From contig CM066305.1 in assembly GCA_033807695.1 (NCBI GenBank), positions 1,178,001-1,242,000 of the forward strand: a DNA stretch of 64,000 nt. Direction: 5' to 3'. Positions 48,809 through 59,722 of this stretch are shown here, piece after piece. Within the stretch, counting starts at the first letter, position 1; every line of letters starts with the position of its first letter. Source of the DNA: Daedaleopsis sinensis. Its lineage: Eukaryota > Basidiomycota > Agaricomycetes > Polyporales > Polyporaceae. Under the pieces are notes generated by a model. The model searched no databases, had not been told where the DNA came from, and saw only the letters and a program-made list of their open reading frames with translations. A program made the translations under genes and the position numbers.

Positions 48809-49218
48809 GCTTAGGGATGTCGATGAAAGGGGGCTCGGGGGCGCACGATGCGAACACTATCGGATTGCAATAGGCTGGGGGCTTAAATACAGAAGGGCAA
48901 CGCCGAAAGGGACCGGCACGTTGAAACGAGGATGTTTAAGGAAGGCAGTCAGGGTCCTCCTTACCCTGCTCATTTCCGCCCGTTATATGGGCGTCTAACC
49001 AAATAACGCGTCAACAAAGACACGCGTCAATAAGCGCGACGCGTCCAACCATAGTCCTCCATCCCCTCGACCATCGCATGCGACGCGCCCTATCCTCCTG
49101 TCACAACTCAGGGGCTCTTGGTCGTCTTCGCCGACTCCAGCACCCTCTTCTCCCTTGCCGACCAGCTTGTGAGGGACTGTCGCACGGTCCGACACACCGT
49201 ACCGACAGTGTTGGCCAC
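48809..49218. promoter_or_regulatory. Divergent promoter of the importin and SLX4 genes
   Basis: 410 nt between two head-to-head ATGs. It contains a cluster of three ACGCGT boxes nearer the SLX4 side. No gene fits inside. Confidence 0.6.
49006..49044 (+). promoter_or_regulatory. Cluster of three ACGCGT (MCB) boxes
   Basis: ACGCGT occurs at 49006-49011, 49022-49027 and 49039-49044, three times in 39 bp and 175-213 bp upstream of the SLX4 ATG. In yeasts ACGCGT is the MluI cell-cycle box bound by MBF (Mbp1/Swi6 or Res/Cdc10), which drives G1/S expression of replication and repair genes. SLX4 is a DNA repair gene, so the match of motif and function is good. Binding in this organism is inferred. 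Confidence 0.65.
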
Positions 49219-51850
49219 ATGTCGAAGCCCGCATTGGACTTCGTCCGTAGCCAGAGCCTGCTCTCACAGGCAAAGAGCGACACGACAGATGCTTATGTTG
49301 AGGACTCTGAGCCAGAGCGCGAAGTAAGACGGCTTCAGCGCAAGAAGACCCGGGTAGCAAAGAGTCGGACCCCGTCACAGCCCGTGGTGATAGAACTCAC
49401 GGACAGCTCTCCCTCTCCTCGTCCTGTTGCTGCATCTCTTCCGATACACTCTCAACGCGAACACGAACCCATCGTTATCGTTGACGTGTCTGGTGGGCCT
49501 ATTTATCACTTCGCCTCCTGTCCTGTCGTTGAACGATTATGTTCCTAGATGGCAGTGGTTACTCTGCTCCCGAAGATCCCCGCGAAGAGTATAGGTCTCG
49601 CAAGATCGTCCGTAAGTCCTCTAGTCGGTCCTCTGGTGAACTCAGCATAGGTACGTTGAATTAGAATTTTAATGTGCCTTTCACCGACCACCTTGGTCAG
49701 ACACAACCCTCGACGAATCGTTTCCTTCCATCGGCAAGATACTTGGCTTGCCTCCGAAACCTCCATTTGAGAATTCTGAACCTCCTCTCAAGACTACGAC
49801 TAGGAAAGCGGAGTCTCGTCCGGTTGTACCGACACCCCTATCTCCCGTTACCGCCAGCCAAGGTTCAGATACCGAAGATGACGATCTGCTCAAGCTCGGC
49901 CGGTTTGCATACACCCCACCGGCTGAGTCGCGCCGCACTGTCTCGAAGACGCCCTCGCGTTCAGAGAGCGAATTAGATGTTCGGCCCGTAGCCGGAAAAT
50001 CGAAGCGTGCACCGGTCGCGACGGCATTTACCTTTACTACCGACTTCACAGACGCAGAACTCTCCCAAATCCGTAGATGCGTGTCCTGTGAACAGGGGTG
50101 GACAGTACGCAAAACCGTTGCCAACAAGATGAAACATATCCAGACGTGTGCGAAGAAGAACAAGCTCACGAACGAAACCGTCCGGATTCTCTTACGCAAA
50201 GAGTTGAGCAATACTCAGCCGGTTGCGTCCACGTCGACGCTTCCCGCCGTGTCCTCGCCACCCGCGTCGGAGACTCTCCTTGAGGACGCGCTCAAGGACG
50301 CGCAGAAGAAGAAAGCCGGTCGGCGACCCCAGGTCTTGCAGACCGTGAAGGACGTCTCTGAGACGCGCGACGTTATCTTGGATAGAGCGCGGTTGTTACT
50401 ACAAAACACTCGCAAAACAGCACACGACGGTCAGAGCGCTGAAGCCCAAGGTCCAAGTTGCGTTCCTCAGACACAAGCGTTCAGGAGGAGCGACATGGCA
50501 ACGAGTACCGTATCTGAGACGGTAGCAAACCTGGACAAGACTCACGTATTCGGACCAAGCAAACTTGATGCTGCACGGGCCTCGCGTGTTCAGGACGGCG
50601 TCGTCCGTATCGGGGCTGCAATAGCTGCGTATTCAGATGTCTCGCCGCTTACTCAGATCTTCAGCGCAAGTCCTGTTGGTGAAGCGGTGATTGACAATCA
50701 CTCGGACGAGGTACCTCCAAGTACTCAGATCTTCTCGCGAAGCAAGTTCAGCAATATGCTGAGTGACAGTCGTCGAATCGTCGTCAACGGTATGACATTC
50801 CAATTGAGGTAAAGCGAATCAAAGCTTACTAGATGTGATAACACGGCATAGACGAACCTATCTCTATTCATGACACGTCTGAAGATGAGCTGGCGAAATC
50901 CTCTCCCAACAGACCTGTATGTACCTTCCTTCCCGTTCAATAGATGAATTTGACTGATAACAACAGACATTCCGTCTTTTCACCCCTAGCCAAAGCGTAA
51001 ACTATCCTCAACCCTGCGCGAGTCCGACCGCCCATGCCGACGACGCATCTCACTCAGCCCAATCCGACCGCTCGCCCGCTCTTCTAGGTCGGCTGAGGAG
51101 CCCGTCGCCCGCTGGTGACGGTGTACTGCATATGGACGATTACGCGGCGGATTTGGAGGACTTCCATGTACAGGATGATTACTTTCATAGATGGACCGAT
51201 TGGAATGATGACGGGCCCGAGGGCGCGTACATGCACTACAACCCTGAAGGGAACTCCGGCATCACCAGCCCTTCCAAGATACCTGTGCCAACGGAAGACT
51301 CTCCGGTACCTCGACGACGAAGGCTCAATCCCATTTCTGAAGACCTCCCCGTTGCAGGTCCGTCCCGTGTGCTGGAGGACGGCGAGCCGCCTCCGCCGGA
51401 ACCCCCAAAGAAAAGAACGAGAAAGAAGAAGGCGACGAGCGAAGGGAGTGATGCAGAAGCTGCTGCCGGGAAGGACATCGCGCAGGAAGATCTGAACGCG
51501 AGATTGCAGGACGCCATCCTCAAAGACGAGACGCTGCATCTCCGCATCCTGCGCTATGAGGTGCGCCATTTCCCCAATTCGCGAGTCTTACGGCAAGAAT
51601 CTCAACGGCGTGGCCGTCCGCAGCCGATCAACTTCGAGGTGTTCATGAAGCTCGCCACGGATCTGGGCATCCCTGCAAAGCGGTCAGGACTCAAGAACAA
51701 GGTGCGCACTTTCCTCGACCTGAAGGTACGTTGTCGTGTCCCTATATTGGCGACGCTCCACGCCTAATTTAATGTCTTCTATTGCAGGCCATTCATTTCT
51801 ACGGCGCAGACCCTTCGAAGAGCCGCACAAGACGAGTACGACATCCCTAA
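49219..51850 (+). CDS. SLX4: Structure-specific endonuclease subunit SLX4
   Basis: Scaffold subunit that activates the SLX1 nuclease on branched DNA during recombination and fork repair. Exons 49219-49492, 49549-49650, 49701-50789, 50852-50916, 50967-51560, 51624-51725 and 51788-51850 give 762 aa. A C2HC zinc-finger-like motif is at about residues 252-275 (CVSC, then HIQTC), followed by KKNKLTNETVRILLRKEL. The middle is Ser/Pro/Asp-rich and disordered, with two SPLTQIFS/PSTQIFS repeats that look like partner-binding motifs. A basic KKRTRKKK stretch precedes the conserved C-terminal domain (LHLRILRYE-PINFEVFMKLATDLGIPAK and KVRTFLDLKAIHFY), the SLX1-binding region. An intron at 51561-51623 is preferred although its sequence is in frame, because removing it gives the usual RYEPI join. 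N-terminal frame is open upstream; ATG 49219 is the simplest start. Confidence 0.82.
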
Positions 51851-52069
51851 CATGCACTGGATCTAAGAACTCTTTCATAGCATAGCTCGCACAAACTGGA
51901 CTCGTTCTGCTTCCTTTGCTGCCTACATACATTATACGTGTTTATTCTAGACCATGCCTGTTGAAGGCTGTATACTTCACTACTACGCTCTATCTAATGT
52001 TATGTAGACGTTCTAATGCTCGGTAGGAGCGACAATGGGGAAGCAAGAGGCACCAATCAGAGATACGGT

Positions 52070-54084
52070 CTAGAGAGCAGCATCAGAGAGTCCGGCGACC
52101 TCGATGAGGCCCCCGACGAGGTGTAGACTGCCAGCAACGAGGACATCTACGGCATTCTCCCCGGAAGCGTTGAGCTTCCGTACCACGTTAACTGCGTGTT
52201 CTATAGAGGGCAAGACGTGGATGTTCTCCTTCGGAAACGGGGGAACCAGAGATGACCACGCGGAGGCGAGCTCGTTCTGTGTCTTCAGATGGGCGAGGTC
52301 GGCTTCCGGAATGGCAATAGTGGTCAGGTCTGGCGGGCGCAAGAGTCAGTCACAGCTGGCAGACCAGTAAACTTATCACGCACCGCCCTTGAAGCCGCCA
52401 TCCGCATACGTGACGTTTGCGCAGAAGATCACTTGGTGGAACAGTTCCCCTGCGTCCCCCGAGTGACCATGCGCCTTCAGCTGCTCGTTCGCCTTGGTGA
52501 GCATTGCGCCCAGGAAGATGTTTCCAGATCGCCCGTTCGTGCAGTTGAAGATCAACACTCTCGTACGCTCCCGACTACAGGAGGCGCGTTAGTGCCATAG
52601 GTGACATTCAAATGTGTGACGGTGCTCACAGTTTCTCTGGTGACCTGAGAGCGACATCCGGGCTGGCATACCATTGCATGCAGCAGTCAAGACTTTCGAG
52701 CGTGTGTGCGCCATCCAGGAACCACGTCGTCTTCTCGTGACTGGGATCGAACACTTTTTGGCAGCGTCCTGGCCACTTGGTCTTCTTCAAACCTTCCACC
52801 AAGGTGGCAGGGAGGTCCTCAGTGATAGGCTCAGAGGTTTGTATGGAGAGGAATTCTTTGGCGAGGTGGACAGCTAGGTTCGCATTCTGGTACTGGTGGG
52901 CCCCGGCCAGACCTGAAATGCGTTAGTGATATATTATCGAGAAACCTTTGAGATGGACATACCTAGTTTCACCTCGGAAAGCCCAGGGGTGTCAGGAATG
53001 ACCACGAACTTGGAGGCCTATCGTACAGTTTAGCTACGATCTTGAATGATACCACGTTGACCCTACCTTCAAAACCTCTGCCTCTTCTTTCAAAACCTCC
53101 ATGGCCTCTTCTGGCTGCTCGACGGTCAGCGCAAGCGCGCCTTCCTAGTAGGACATCTTGATCAGACATGCACGAAAGGTAAACCGCTGCAAATGAAGCC
53201 CACCTTAAATATACCCGCCTTCTGCCATGCTATATCTCGCAGCGTCTTACCAAGGACAGCAACATGGTCGATGCCCAGGGCTGTGACTCCCGTCACGATT
53301 GGCTTGGGGACGATATTCGTGCTGTCATAGCGTCCGCCCACGCCCACTTCGAGCACAGTTGCATCGACCTGTACACGCAATGTTTAGAGCACGCGCGTTA
53401 GGACATCCAATATTTACGCGCCTTGAGTTCTAAAAAGACGTGGTATGCGAGAAGGGTGACAAAACGAAAATACCCTGGCATGACTGGCGTCTGAGGGTTC
53501 GCGATCTTCGTGTTCTGTTGCAACCGATCCCAGACTTCGAAGAAGTACTTGGCGAACACATCTTCGGATATCGGTACGCCATTGATACGTATCCGTTCAC
53601 GAACGGCGACCAAATGAGGGGACGTATACAACCCTAGCTAACCGATAAGACATAGACAGGTACAACGGGAGGAGTTTGCTCACCGACTGTCCACTCGGGC
53701 CTTGCTGCGCGGATGATAGAGTCCACGAAGGCAGACGTGGACCCCTTCCCCTTCGTTCCGGTGACATGGATCACGTTCAGCTTGTTCAGATCGGGTGTCT
53801 ATTGCGGGCTACTGTAATCAGGCCAACTACAGAGGCGCAGGAATGAGACTTGCGCTGTACCCTATTCGACCAAGGTACTCCACCATCTCCGGGATAGCAA
53901 ACTGACTGAGACGTCCGCCCGAGGCGCGAACCGCTTCGAGGGTTGCTGCATTCGATTGCAGGGAGTTGAGATGCTCAACCGCGTCGCGATAAGTCCTGGT
54001 CGACATGGCTTTGCGTAGGGTGGGCCGGAAAGCAAGAATATTTACAAGAAGACGGCGAGGAGATAAGACAGAAAGCAAGGGCAT
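52070..54084 (-). CDS. Folylpolyglutamate synthase
   Basis: Adds glutamate tails to folates, retaining them in cytosol and mitochondria. About ten exons between ATG 54084 and the stop at 52070. The P-loop reads LNVIHVTGTKGKGSTSAF (about 53740-53790). Further blocks: LYTSPHLVAVRERIRINGVP, VMPGYFRFVTLLAYHVF, VLEVGVGGRYDSTNIV, GVTALGIDHVAVLG, IAWQKAGIFK, and TTWFLDGAHTLESLDCC, all conserved in FPGS rather than in dihydrofolate synthase. The C-terminal domain has VLIFNCTNGR and VLVAGSLHLVGGLIE. The first 26 residues after ATG 54084 are basic and hydrophobic without acids, like a mitochondrial presequence, and a second ATG at 54006 would give a cytosolic form. The first intron could not be placed with a canonical GT-AG pair that keeps the expected RIGY-x-DLNKLN text. 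Confidence 0.88.
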
Positions 54085-54292
54085 CAAGGGTGCATGGTGA
54101 GTTCCCTGGAGGTGTTTATCGTGGGCGTATTAGCCGTACGTTCCGAGTCAACAGGCTGCTCGGCCAGCGCTTCACAAGGATCTCTGTGGATGTGAGCGTC
54201 TATGGTCCAGCGAGCTTGACTCTTGCCGCGAGTCTGCAGTATCGATCCACTACCTCACCTACTGCAGTTTCTCTCTCGAACACGACCCTCTC
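54085..54292. promoter_or_regulatory. Compact divergent promoter
   Basis: Only 208 nt separate the folylpolyglutamate synthase ATG (minus) from the PPR-protein ATG (plus). Both products are, at least partly, mitochondrial, so shared control is possible. No clear TATA box is present. Confidence 0.4.
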
Positions 54293-56248
54293 ATGATCAG
54301 AAATGCCGGACGCTCCTTGACCTCCGTCACCGGTCGGGCTTCGGTGCCTCACACTCGAACATACGCCGCGTACACAACAGCCTCTTCCAATACACCGTCT
54401 TCCTCTCGCCGCCTCATCACTCAGACTAGACGTCCAGTTGTGGAGGGTTCGAGACGATGGGATTGGACAGATACGACAGGTGATGGCGGCCATCCACCAA
54501 AGAAGAAGCCTCTGAAGCCCCATGTCTTGGCGGATAGGTTGTCGAAGTTGTGGGAAGAGGACAAGCAGGACGAAGCGGTCGAAATGCTCAAGAAGATGCC
54601 TCTCGACGCTCAGAACGTCGTCGTATGGAACACAATCATCTCACTGGCTGGTCGGAGCGGTCGTCACAATTTGTCTTGGAGCTTGTTTCTAGAGGTGCGT
54701 TTAGTCCTTCTCAACCTCCGCCTGCCTCTCATGAACTGTCTGCAGATGAAGCGGCGCGGGTTCAAGCCTAACTCGCGTACATACGCAACCATACTAGCGT
54801 CCATGAGCAAAGTGGCAGACTGGTCAAACCGTTCTAAGCTCCTCGAGAACGCCCACAAAGTGTATGACGGTTACCTCGCCTACGCGGAAACCGTCAAGGA
54901 GCACAATCCCTCCAGCCCCGAACGATCACTCTATCCGATAAACTCGTACCTATTCGTCCTAAGCAAAGCGAGGGATTGGCAACGAATGTTCGACGTGTAC
55001 AACTCGCTCCTGGACAACGACGTGTTGCAGCCCGACGTCTATACCTACACTACCATGCTCTCTGGGCTCGGGACCCGGAGCTCTCTCGAAAAGGGCGACG
55101 GCGAGGCTGCACAGGCTGTCCGCGAACGATGTGCGTCGGACGCGCGATTCATCTGGCGACAGCTCCTCAAACGCATCGAGAGCGATGCGGACATCAAGAT
55201 AGACAGCCCCCTTGTCGACTCGATGGTCCACGTCCTCGCACGCGGCCGCCCAGCGGACCAGATCGCCGCCTTCGACCTCCTCCGCGAGTACGCCGGGCTC
55301 GCAAAGCCCGGCGAGACCGCCCCGCCTGCGACGGTCACGATCACGCCCAGGCTGTTCTCCGACGCGCTCTGGCTCTGCAACGTCTCGAAGAAGTACCGGG
55401 TCTGCACGCACTGGGTCCAGCAGTGCATGGAGCACACCCCCTGGCTGCTCGACCGCGGCCACCTCGACCACGCGCTGAACGCGTACGGCTCCCTCGGTGC
55501 CCTGGGCTCGCTTACCGAGGCCCCGCGCGCGCTGCAGACGCTCGAGTGGATGCTCGAACAGGAGGCGACGACCGACCGCGGTCGCTATATCCGCCCGGGC
55601 CTCTCGACGTACACCCTCGTCCTCGTCGCCTGCTGGCGCGGGAAGGACTGGGACAGCGCACTGCGCACGTTCGAGCTCATGTCCGGCTACCGCGGCGCGG
55701 ACTTTGCGGACGGGGCCCAGGGGGAGCCCGCCGCGCCGTCGCGGCCCAAGGCGCGCACGATCCTGCCGGACGCCGCGGCGATGTCGTGCCTCGTGCGCAC
55801 CGCGCTCGAAAGCGGGCAGCCCGAGGACATGCGCCAGTGCCTGCGGATCGTGCGCCGGCTCAGGCTGCGCACGTACCTGGACGCGGAGGGCGTAGCGGAC
55901 GCGGAGGTGGAGCACCGCGTTGCGACGCGCTTCAAGCAGGACGCGCACTACTACGCGCACAAGACCGCGTCGGCGCTCATGAGCCTCGTCGATGCGCTCG
56001 GGGTCGTGCCCGGCAAGGGCGAGGAGAAGCGGCTGACGGACGAGGAGCGGGAGTGGCTCGCGATGCGCGCGGAGGCGAAGACGTTCCTGAAGGCGCAGCG
56101 GAACCAGCGGCCGCACGAGACGCCGCTGCTCGAGGAGCAGCTGTTGGGAAGTGCGGCGGGCCTTGCGGCGACCGACCAACAGGTCGAGTGGGACATGATA
56201 TCTAGGGAGCAGAAGAACCCCTCAAAACACAGTAGACTATTCAAGTAA
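54293..56248 (+). CDS. Mitochondrial pentatricopeptide-repeat protein
   Basis: Helical-repeat RNA-binding protein, probably for mitochondrial RNA. Exons 54293-54694 and 54746-56248 (634 aa); the 51-nt intron is in frame, but has a good gtgcgt donor and ctgcag acceptor. The first 60 residues are rich in Arg/Ser/Thr with few acids, a mitochondrial presequence pattern. PPR-like helices include VVVWNTIISLAGRSGR, MKRRGFKPNSRTYATILASM, NSYLFVLSKARDWQRMFDVY, VLQPDVYTYTTMLSGLG and STYTLVLVACWRGKDWDSAL. The last third is GC-rich (third-position GC near saturation) and ends KHSRLFK. It may take part in mitochondrial mRNA processing or translation; the target is unknown. The start lies 209 nt from the divergent folylpolyglutamate synthase start. 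Confidence 0.82.
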   Translation: MIRNAGRSLTSVTGRASVPHTRTYAAYTTASSNTPSSSRRLITQTRRPVVEGSRRWDWTDTTGDGGHPPKKKPLKPHVLADRLSKLWEEDKQDEAVEMLKKMPLDAQNVVVWNTIISLAGRSGRHNLSWSLFLEVRLVLLNLRLPLMNCLQMKRRGFKPNSRTYATILASMSKVADWSNRSKLLENAHKVYDGYLAYAETVKEHNPSSPERSLYPINSYLFVLSKARDWQRMFDVYNSLLDNDVLQPDVYTYTTMLSGLGTRSSLEKGDGEAAQAVRERCASDARFIWRQLLKRIESDADIKIDSPLVDSMVHVLARGRPADQIAAFDLLREYAGLAKPGETAPPATVTITPRLFSDALWLCNVSKKYRVCTHWVQQCMEHTPWLLDRGHLDHALNAYGSLGALGSLTEAPRALQTLEWMLEQEATTDRGRYIRPGLSTYTLVLVACWRGKDWDSALRTFELMSGYRGADFADGAQGEPAAPSRPKARTILPDAAAMSCLVRTALESGQPEDMRQCLRIVRRLRLRTYLDAEGVADAEVEHRVATRFKQDAHYYAHKTASALMSLVDALGVVPGKGEEKRLTDEEREWLAMRAEAKTFLKAQRNQRPHETPLLEEQLLGSAAGLAATDQQVEWDMISREQKNPSKHSRLFK

Positions 56249-56729
56249 TCGCTAATGCCTCGTAATCGCTTTTTGAACCTCCACAAACTGGCTTTCGCCG
56301 CGGATTTCCCTCTTCCACGTTGAGAGCAGCTCGGCTGGGTTACTGGTGATTTCTCATTGACTGGCGGACGGACAAGACCCAGACTGAGATGAGAAGAGAA
56401 TCCATTTCCAGCGCAGTCGCCCCGAGCGCAGCGCACCATAGTATACTAGCTAATAAGGTCCGTTCGTCATTGACAGAGCAACACAACATGAGATGCGGCA
56501 GAGTAAGGGGAGATAGATCCGAGAAGAGAAGAATAACACAAGAGTGAGTACGTCGAACATACCCAGATACGTGCGCGCATGAGCATGACACCACCGCCTC
56601 CGCCTCCAATATGACTATCACCACCGCGACATATGAGATCGCGTAACCAAGCCAAAGTCCACTTCCACTTCCACGACCGAATCCGCGCCACCACCGCATC
56701 CTGCATCCCGCATCCCGCACCCCGCCGCC
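56249..56729. other. Intergenic region between convergent genes
   Basis: 3' flanks of the PPR gene and the aspartic protease gene. No gene is supported. Confidence 0.45.
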
Positions 56730-59026
56730 TCACGCGACGGATTTTGGCCGGTCCCCGGGGCGCATCGAGCTGTCCCGCGCAAACGCGGGGCTCGGGGGCA
56801 CGAACGTGTCCTCCGTGAGCGCCATCGACACGGGCTGGTACGTGCCGAGCGCGTCGCCGCCCCCATGCCCGCCGCCGAGCGACCCCGCGCCGAACGAGGA
56901 CGTGCGCTGGAGGGGGAGCGGGCTCGCGCGCCCGGGGTTGCGGCGCGCGCGCACGCGCGTGCGGCGGCGGAGCACGTACACGAGCCCCGCGGCGGCGAGC
57001 ACGAGGATCGCGAGCGCGTTGAGCGCCATGAGCGCGAGCACGGCGGGGAGGTACGTCGTGAGCTTCGCGAGCGTGTTCGCGACGTCTGGGGAGACCTCGA
57101 CGGAGCTCGCGCCGGCGGCGGCGCCCAAGGAGTTCGAGGGCGAGACGTTCTGCGCGTTGTAGGTGATGTTGCCGGCGGGGGTGCCGCCGCGGACCTTGTG
57201 GAAGTCGGTGGAGGCGGCGTTGGGGTCGACGAGCGCGAGGAGCTGCATGTACGGGGAGCCCATCTTGCCGGACGAATCGAAGTCGCCGAAGTCGTAGACG
57301 GTGTACAGGGAACGCATGACGTTGTCGCCGATGAGCCAATCGCTGTTGGAAGGCAGGGTAGAGATCGAGATTAACTTCGACGGCCTTTGCGAAGCTGGTG
57401 GGAGGAACACTTACAACTGCCCGGCACCAACAGAGACCGCTTGCGGGAGGAAAGAGCCGACACATATGGTGTCGTCATTCACGCTCCTTGGAGTTACGTC
57501 CAGAGGATGAATGGGGTACACCTCCGTACTGTGAACACAACTCCGGAGGTGAGGAAGATGCGGTATCTCGTAACTAACGGCACGCACCCGAACTGGAGAG
57601 CAATGTCGACCTCCGCATCGCAAGGGACGATCCATTGTCCGAGGGCGTCGCTGTACGAGGCGCCTTTGATAGAGCCATAGATCGCATCGCACACTGCTTG
57701 AGGGGCATAGCTACGCGAGATATTAAGATGACGTGGGGATCTAGTGCATAGTCAACTAACGTGTATGACGTGCCGCTGTCCAGCATGACGACAGCCTTGT
57801 CGGACGGTGCACCCGTTACATTGGTCGTGAGCGGAATGGCGCTGCTGCCCGTGAGGAACGCGTCCAGGAGGACGGTCCACCGCGTGGGGTCTTCCACGGG
57901 GAAAGTAGATATCTTGTGACTGTCCGACACATGAGCGTATTCTGGCTCCAGTTCGCCTGGTAGGAAACAGTGTTAGCACGCTGTCAGTGACATAGAGCAA
58001 GCCAGAGGCGTACCGACTGTGAAGGAACCCTCCACATCTCCCTGTTCCTCCGTAGTCCTCTGCAGCGCGAAAGCGATGTAGTTTGGTTCTTTTGGGTTAT
58101 CCGAGAACAGGTTGTAGAGGAGACTCTCGCCACCCTCCATGTTAGAGATTTGGAGTGCATGGTTGATACTAGACAACTTCGTGAAACCAAGGCCCACGAT
58201 GCCGTTGACACCATAATTGATGATAGGATTGTCGGACTTCGAAGCATCGATGAATGCTTGGTTTGCGACTTTGATGCTACACAACGAGAGCGTAAGTGAC
58301 ATCAACATGATGTGCTCTATGAATCAGGGCATACCCGGCAAATTCGACGTCGGCGAAAGATATATGACCGGTTGTTGAGCCAATGCCATACTGGAGTGAG
58401 GAGGAGCAGTCAATATACCAAACGCTTACGGTATGAAAGCGACTCACTGTTATGCTCAAAGTCAAGTCCTAAGACCAAACTAATGATAAGCAGCCGGCCA
58501 TACTCTGAGCATTAGCGCTTACTGTTTGGTTGGCATTAGGGAGAGGTGATTTCGCGCCTTTGACCCAGAGGTCAGAGGAGCCGGTATCAAGCTGCAAGGG
58601 GTATTCTGTGCGAGAAGGCATGGGTTTGCGTTATTGACGACGAGGTGAGGCCACGTACCGACGCCTGCTATGGTGACCTGAGAGAACGAGAGAACAAGAC
58701 TTAAGACGGACAGTGAGGCAATCAAGGAGGGCGACTCACGTTGGCAATATACAAGAGGTCGTGAAAAGAACTGGAGCGACAAGATGAATGGGCGGAGTGG
58801 ATGGACACGGGAAGAAAACAAACCTTAGGTCAAGGTCGCCGTCGCCGTCATCAGTGTTAGAGTTGGAAGAGGCAGCGGCAGCGAGAACGGGGCGGTGGAA
58901 GGGCGCAGAGCCGGACCTCTTGAGGGGGACGTTCTTGGAGTTCTTGTGTTGTTTGACGGATATCCTGACGGCCTGAGAAAGAGTACCAGAGAGCAGGAGG
59001 GTGAGGGGGAGAGGAAGGAGTCTCAT
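56730..59026 (-). CDS. Pepsin-like aspartic protease with C-terminal membrane anchor
   Basis: Secreted or surface A1-family protease in about ten short exons. The N-terminus is a signal peptide (MRLLPLPLTLLLSGTLSQA), then a basic propeptide. Both catalytic sites are present: LQLDTGSSDLWV (near 58570-58600) and VVMLDSGTSYT (near 57770). Between them are YGIGSTTGHISFADVEFAG, covering the flap region, and INYGVNGIVGLGF. The C-terminal lobe ends WLIGDNVMRSLYTVYDFGD. After that comes a Ser/Ala-rich stretch, one membrane helix (LPAVLALMALNALAILVLA), a strongly basic stop-transfer (RRRTRVRARR) and a Ser/Gly/Pro-rich tail of about 60 residues ending RPGDRPKSVA. The tail is cytosolic if the helix spans the membrane. 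This membrane-tethered form is common in Agaricomycetes. ATG 59026 is the first before the signal peptide. Individual splice junctions were not all fixed. Confidence 0.85.
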
Positions 59027-59635
59027 GATGTGCAAGCTCGGACCAGGATGAGAAGGGAGCCAAAGGAAGGACTAGAAGAGAGCGTCGGGAGGGAGCGTGG
59101 GGGTAGGAAGGAGGCCAGGAGGACGGCCTTGGAGGAGAGAGCCAGGAGAGACTCACGAGGAATCGAGGGCGAGGCTGGCTGATAGCAACAGTAGCCCTTC
59201 CCTTAGGCTCACACTTGTGCCGCTCGTCCGAGTCGTCGCCCGCACGTGGCGGCGTGAATGAATTTGTTTCATCGCGCTCCTCCGCGGTCTATACACCGGC
59301 TATGTTGCTGCATATAGATTCATCTCCGCCTCTCACTTCCCGTGCGTCTTTCGACTTTCTACCGCTTGGATTCATCGTGATGCTGGCTGTTTGACCTCCA
59401 ACAAAATTCCAGTTCCAGGCAGCTGTCAACCTGGCTGCCCCGAGCCTCGGGTGGCTTCACGGCGATCATGCGCAGCTCCCCGCTCTTGGTCCGACTCCTG
59501 GCCAGGCCCAAGGCAGGCCCCAGCCTTGTATTTTAAAGTGCTCACTGGATTCCTGATCAACAGTTTGGTCGTCAACCACTTGTTCACTGCGATTTGCTCC
59601 GGTATGTAGTGTTTCACAGCATTTGAATCACCAAC
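59027..59635. other. Intergenic region
   Basis: Promoter of the aspartic protease on the left; the remainder has no supported gene. Confidence 0.4.
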
Positions 59636-59716
59636 ATGCAAGCGTTCGGTGGTAAGTATCACTGCCCTTATGATATGCTGTTGATCGGAGGCTCGAACAG
59701 TGGCAAGAGTAAGTAG
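59636..59716 (+). pseudogene. Relic 5' exon of a P-loop NTPase gene
   Basis: A 26-codon ATG frame ends with LLIGGSNSGKSK then TAG. GGSNSGKS fits the Walker A consensus G-x4-G-K-S, and a gtaagt donor sits right after the Lys codon (59709), as in many fungal GTPase genes that have an intron after the P-loop. No following exon (no switch or G4 motif) is found before or after the transposon-like element that starts 13 nt beyond the stop. It looks like a truncated gene start, but so short a match may be chance. Confidence 0.3.
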
Positions 59717-59722
59717 TAGCTA

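Noticed and set aside
54959..56179. 406-codon open frame antisense to the PPR gene
   Set aside because: Arg/Ala/Leu-rich antisense shadow of a high-GC3 coding exon, with no independent support.
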